Shown here piece by piece: positions 5,870-7,767 of a DNA stretch of 7,767 nucleotides (its first letter is position 1; each line of letters begins with the position of its first letter). Position numbers and translations under genes: made by a program. The notes under the pieces are model-generated. The model saw only the letters and a list, made by a program, of their open reading frames with translations. It was not told where the DNA came from and ran no database searches. Source of the DNA: Thermoflexia bacterium (GTDB lineage: Bacteria; Chloroflexota; Anaerolineae; B4-G1; SLSP01); assembly GCA_030605705.1 (NCBI GenBank), contig JAUWHU010000469.1, positions 1-7,767 of the forward strand, written 5' to 3'.

Positions 5870-6748
5870 TTACTCACGCGCCTTAACTTGCGCATTGAGC
5901 CTCTTGACGTGTTGCGGGTTGTAGGCATCGCCGAACTTCGTCTTGGGCAGCTCGGCCTTCTGCGCCATCAAGCCCTCGTACTCGTCGTCATCCACAAAGG
6001 CGACGCAGCGCCCGATGCTCGATTCGCCATCAACGAAGCGCCAGGGGAAGAAGCCGATCTGCACCCGGCGATTGAGGATCAAGTCCAGGTCGCCGCCCAA
6101 ACACTCCGCGTGAATGATCCCGTGGGGGAACATCTCGATGTGCATGAGCTGATACTTATCGTCGGTGAACACCTCTTCCAGCTTCTTGCCGTACTTCTTG
6201 ACGAAGTGGGCGCGGGCGGCCTTGGCCTGCCGGGGCATCCAGTCGCGGATGATGGTGTTCATCGGGTGATCCGCGCTGCCGCAGTCCACGCCGATCCAAC
6301 GCAGCTTCTTGCGCTTGGCCCACTCGGCGAATTCGCGGTCGGGGCCGGGATGCTGCACCATGTAACGAACCTCGTCGGCGGTGGGCATATCCCAGCCAAA
6401 GTGGTGGAATCCGGTGTGGATGATAAGAATATCGCCTTCCTTGACCTCCACCTTGTCCTCGATCATCTCCGAGGTGTAGATGTCGTAGTCGGCGACCACA
6501 TCGGAGAGGTCCACCACGGCGGCATCGTGAACCAGGAAATCCATCTGCAGCTCTGCGATGTCTTTCCCGGCAGTATAGAAGTGAATCTCGCCATCCAAGT
6601 GAGTGCCTAAGTGATTGGAGTGTGTAAGAACCTGACCGTTTGCCCCGTTGGGCGCCAGCCGCTTGAAGTATTTGATCTGCAGCGGCTCGTAGGTCGGCCA
6701 CGGGGGCGTGGCAATGCCCAAAGGGATCGTCAAATCTAACAATTTCAT
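5870..6748 (-). CDS. Cyclase-family metal-dependent hydrolase (kynurenine formamidase-like)
   Basis: A 292-residue member of the cyclase superfamily (kynurenine formamidase, isatin hydrolase and relatives), which use divalent metal to hydrolyse amide or cyclic amide bonds. The metal motif HxGTHxDxxxH is complete: H46, H50, D52 and H56 in HLGTHLDGEIH, although the usual A/P-x-H ending is GEIH. GDILIIHTGF (105-114) and IGVDCGSADHP (152-162) are typical core strands. H203 and E215, spaced as the H160/E172 pair of bacterial kynurenine formamidase, are likely the remaining ligand and catalytic residues. The protein is some 80 residues longer than kynurenine formamidase; extra sequence lies at about 165-205 (a charged helical stretch rich in K/R) and at the C-terminus. 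GGAGGT lies 8 nt before the ATG at 6748. Next to a permease, a molybdenum hydroxylase and a DUF1116 protein, opening of an oxidised N-heterocycle is the likely job; the substrate is unknown. Confidence 0.9.
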   Translation of the reverse strand: MKLLDLTIPLGIATPPWPTYEPLQIKYFKRLAPNGANGQVLTHSNHLGTHLDGEIHFYTAGKDIAELQMDFLVHDAAVVDLSDVVADYDIYTSEMIEDKVEVKEGDILIIHTGFHHFGWDMPTADEVRYMVQHPGPDREFAEWAKRKKLRWIGVDCGSADHPMNTIIRDWMPRQAKAARAHFVKKYGKKLEEVFTDDKYQLMHIEMFPHGIIHAECLGGDLDLILNRRVQIGFFPWRFVDGESSIGRCVAFVDDDEYEGLMAQKAELPKTKFGDAYNPQHVKRLNAQVKARE

Positions 6749-6780
6749 CTGTCTATACCTCCGTATGATTTATGAACATT

Positions 6781-6852
6781 ACGTAACACGCAATACGAAA
6801 TACGTGTTACGTGTTGCGTGTTGCGTGTTGCGTGTTGCGTGTTTGGAAACAC
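6781..6852. repeat. GTTGCGT heptamer array with flanking inverted repeats
   Basis: One GTTACGT (6806-6812) and four GTTGCGT units (6813-6840) stand in perfect tandem, with a partial copy after them. ACGTAACACG (6781-6790) is the exact complement of CGTGTTACGT (6803-6812), giving a 10-bp stem with a 12-nt loop. A further 14-nt palindrome, GTGTTTGGAAACAC (6839-6852), abuts the stop codon of the DUF1116 gene. The whole 104-nt gap between DUF1116 and cyclase genes is mostly this repeat. Unit length and lack of spacers rule out CRISPR. Confidence 0.8.
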
Positions 6853-7767
6853 TTACTCACTATCAAACTCCTCCCGCAACGCCGCGAACGCATCCTCGAA
6901 ACACTTCTTGGGAGCGCGCACCAGGCCCGCGCCGACCATCCCGATGCCAGGGTTCTTATGGGCGATGCCGGTGTTGATAAAGGGCAGAATGCCGCTGGAC
7001 ATCACCTTGCGCGCATCAATGCCCAGTGGCGTGCCCCGGAAGTTGAGCACCGGCACGGTGAAGAATTCGTGCTCGCCCACCGTGATCTGGTACATCTCCT
7101 GCGTGACGCTCAACGCCAGCGACGAGGTGCCGCCTACGAAGCGCACGATGGCCGGGGCTGCCGCCATCGCAAAGCCGCCACACCCCACCGTCTCCGTGAT
7201 GCTAGAATCGCCGATGTCGGGGTTGGCATCTTCTTCAGTATACCCTGGAAGCCACAACCCCGCAACCATGGGCGCGGGCGCGACGAACCACCGGTCGGGC
7301 ATACACGCCACGCGAATACCAAAATCGGTGCCGTTGCGCGCCATCACCGTGACGATGGTGCTGCCCTTCACACCTTCGGCGGTCTCGATCATCGCCTTGA
7401 GCGCGGGCATCGAAAGATTGAGGAAGAAGTGGTCGTTGCTGTCAATGAACTTCAGCACCTCCACCGTGGTTTCCTTGTCTGAGGTCTGCACGATAGCGGG
7501 CGCGAGTTGGCGGATAAGCAGCGAGGTGGCGGCGCGATTGCGGTTGTGAACCTCGTCGCCCATGTGCAACGCCTGCGCGATGATGCTCCGTAGGTCAATT
7601 GGCCCGGTCACTTCCAGCGCGCGTAGCAGTGCGGGATAGAGCGTTTCATCCATCCACTTGAGGTGCGCGATAACGTCATCGCCATAACCACCGTAACGCA
7701 GCACCTTGCCCAGCCCCTCGTTCTGCGTGGCGTAAGTCACGTTGCCGAAAGTCACATTCTTGATGAT
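6853..7767 (-). CDS. DUF1116 protein, YlbE/AllG-like (putative carbamoyltransferase component), N-terminus cut by window edge
   Basis: The frame is open to the right edge and reads IIKNVTFGN before the in-frame GTG at 7755, so that GTG is not the real start; family members run to roughly 420-480 residues and about a third is missing. The 305 visible residues carry the family's conserved blocks: NEGLGKVLRYG, ALHMGDEVHNRNRAATSL, NDHFFLNLS, MARNGTDFGIRV, DANPDIGDSSITET, FRGTPLGIDARKV and GILPFINTGIAHK. The E. coli member YlbE (AllG) acts with FdrA (AllF) and YlbF (AllH) as oxamate carbamoyltransferase in allantoin catabolism, moving a carbamoyl group to phosphate; YahG is a paralogue. An FdrA-like gene would be expected just beyond the right edge, and a carbamate kinase nearby. 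Beside a nucleobase permease and a molybdenum hydroxylase, a role at the end of an N-heterocycle pathway is consistent. That this copy uses oxamate is not shown. Confidence 0.92.
   Translation of the reverse strand: MIKNVTFGNVTYATQNEGLGKVLRYGGYGDDVIAHLKWMDETLYPALLRALEVTGPIDLRSIIAQALHMGDEVHNRNRAATSLLIRQLAPAIVQTSDKETTVEVLKFIDSNDHFFLNLSMPALKAMIETAEGVKGSTIVTVMARNGTDFGIRVACMPDRWFVAPAPMVAGLWLPGYTEEDANPDIGDSSITETVGCGGFAMAAAPAIVRFVGGTSSLALSVTQEMYQITVGEHEFFTVPVLNFRGTPLGIDARKVMSSGILPFINTGIAHKNPGIGMVGAGLVRAPKKCFEDAFAALREEFDSE

Noticed and set aside
5888..6610. Long plus-strand open frame (240 codons)
   Set aside because: Antisense to the clear cyclase-family gene, with no domain of its own.
6781..6843. 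Short tandem repeats as a CRISPR array
   Set aside because: The unit is 7 nt, repeated without spacers.
6811..7549. Plus-strand open frames beginning with repeated MLRVACCVLRV-type sequence
   Set aside because: The start is simply the GTTGCGT heptamer array read as protein; the remainder is antisense to DUF1116.
6853..7755. DUF1116 gene as a complete 300-residue protein starting at GTG 7755
   Set aside because: The frame stays open to the window edge and the family is longer by 120 residues or more; the true start lies outside.

Overview
The window is one co-directional block: all nine genes I can support lie on the minus strand and are transcribed from right to left. In transcription order they are: a DUF1116 (YlbE/AllG-like) protein cut by the right edge; a cyclase-family metal hydrolase; a GNAT-fold protein; a thiolase-superfamily protein; a DUF35 zinc-ribbon/OB-fold protein; an NCS2 nucleobase permease; and the FAD, [2Fe-2S] and (only its first 21 codons) molybdopterin subunits of a xanthine-dehydrogenase-family molybdenum hydroxylase. 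No tRNA, rRNA, CRISPR array or transposase gene was seen.

Organism: a free-living bacterium with moderate-to-high GC and strong AAGGAG-type ribosome binding sites. The split three-gene molybdenum hydroxylase, the paired thiolase/DUF35 genes and gaps filled with short palindromes (heptamers GCGTRTT, a GTAGGGGCGCG palindrome, a CCACGAATTTCACGAA-type repeat) remind me of environmental Chloroflexota (Anaerolineae-like) genomes. This is inference from style, not a marker-gene assignment.

Layout: 6853-7767 DUF1116; 6749-6852 heptamer repeats; 5870-6748 cyclase; 5767-5869 a second heptamer repeat forming a hairpin; 3532-5766 a tight three-gene unit (GNAT, thiolase-like, DUF35) with 4-nt spacing and then a 4-nt ATGA overlap; 3198-3531 an intergenic region with a probable terminator, an imperfect inverted repeat and a candidate promoter; 1830-3197 permease; 1742-1829 a perfect 12-bp palindrome; 854-1741 FAD subunit; 636-853 an interrupted repeat element; 168-635 iron-sulfur subunit; 66-167 a third heptamer-type inverted repeat; 1-65 the start of the catalytic subunit.

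How the genes may work together (inference): a nucleobase or related N-heterocycle is imported by the permease, hydroxylated by the molybdenum enzyme, opened by the cyclase-family amide hydrolase, and a carbamoyl group is recovered by the DUF1116 protein, whose E. coli relative is a component of oxamate carbamoyltransferase. The thiolase-like/DUF35/GNAT unit could handle a CoA-linked carbon fragment. The most notable feature is that the thiolase-like protein has proline where the family carries its nucleophilic cysteine, so it is probably not a conventional thiolase. The permease motifs look uracil-type rather than xanthine-type, so the true substrate of the locus is open.
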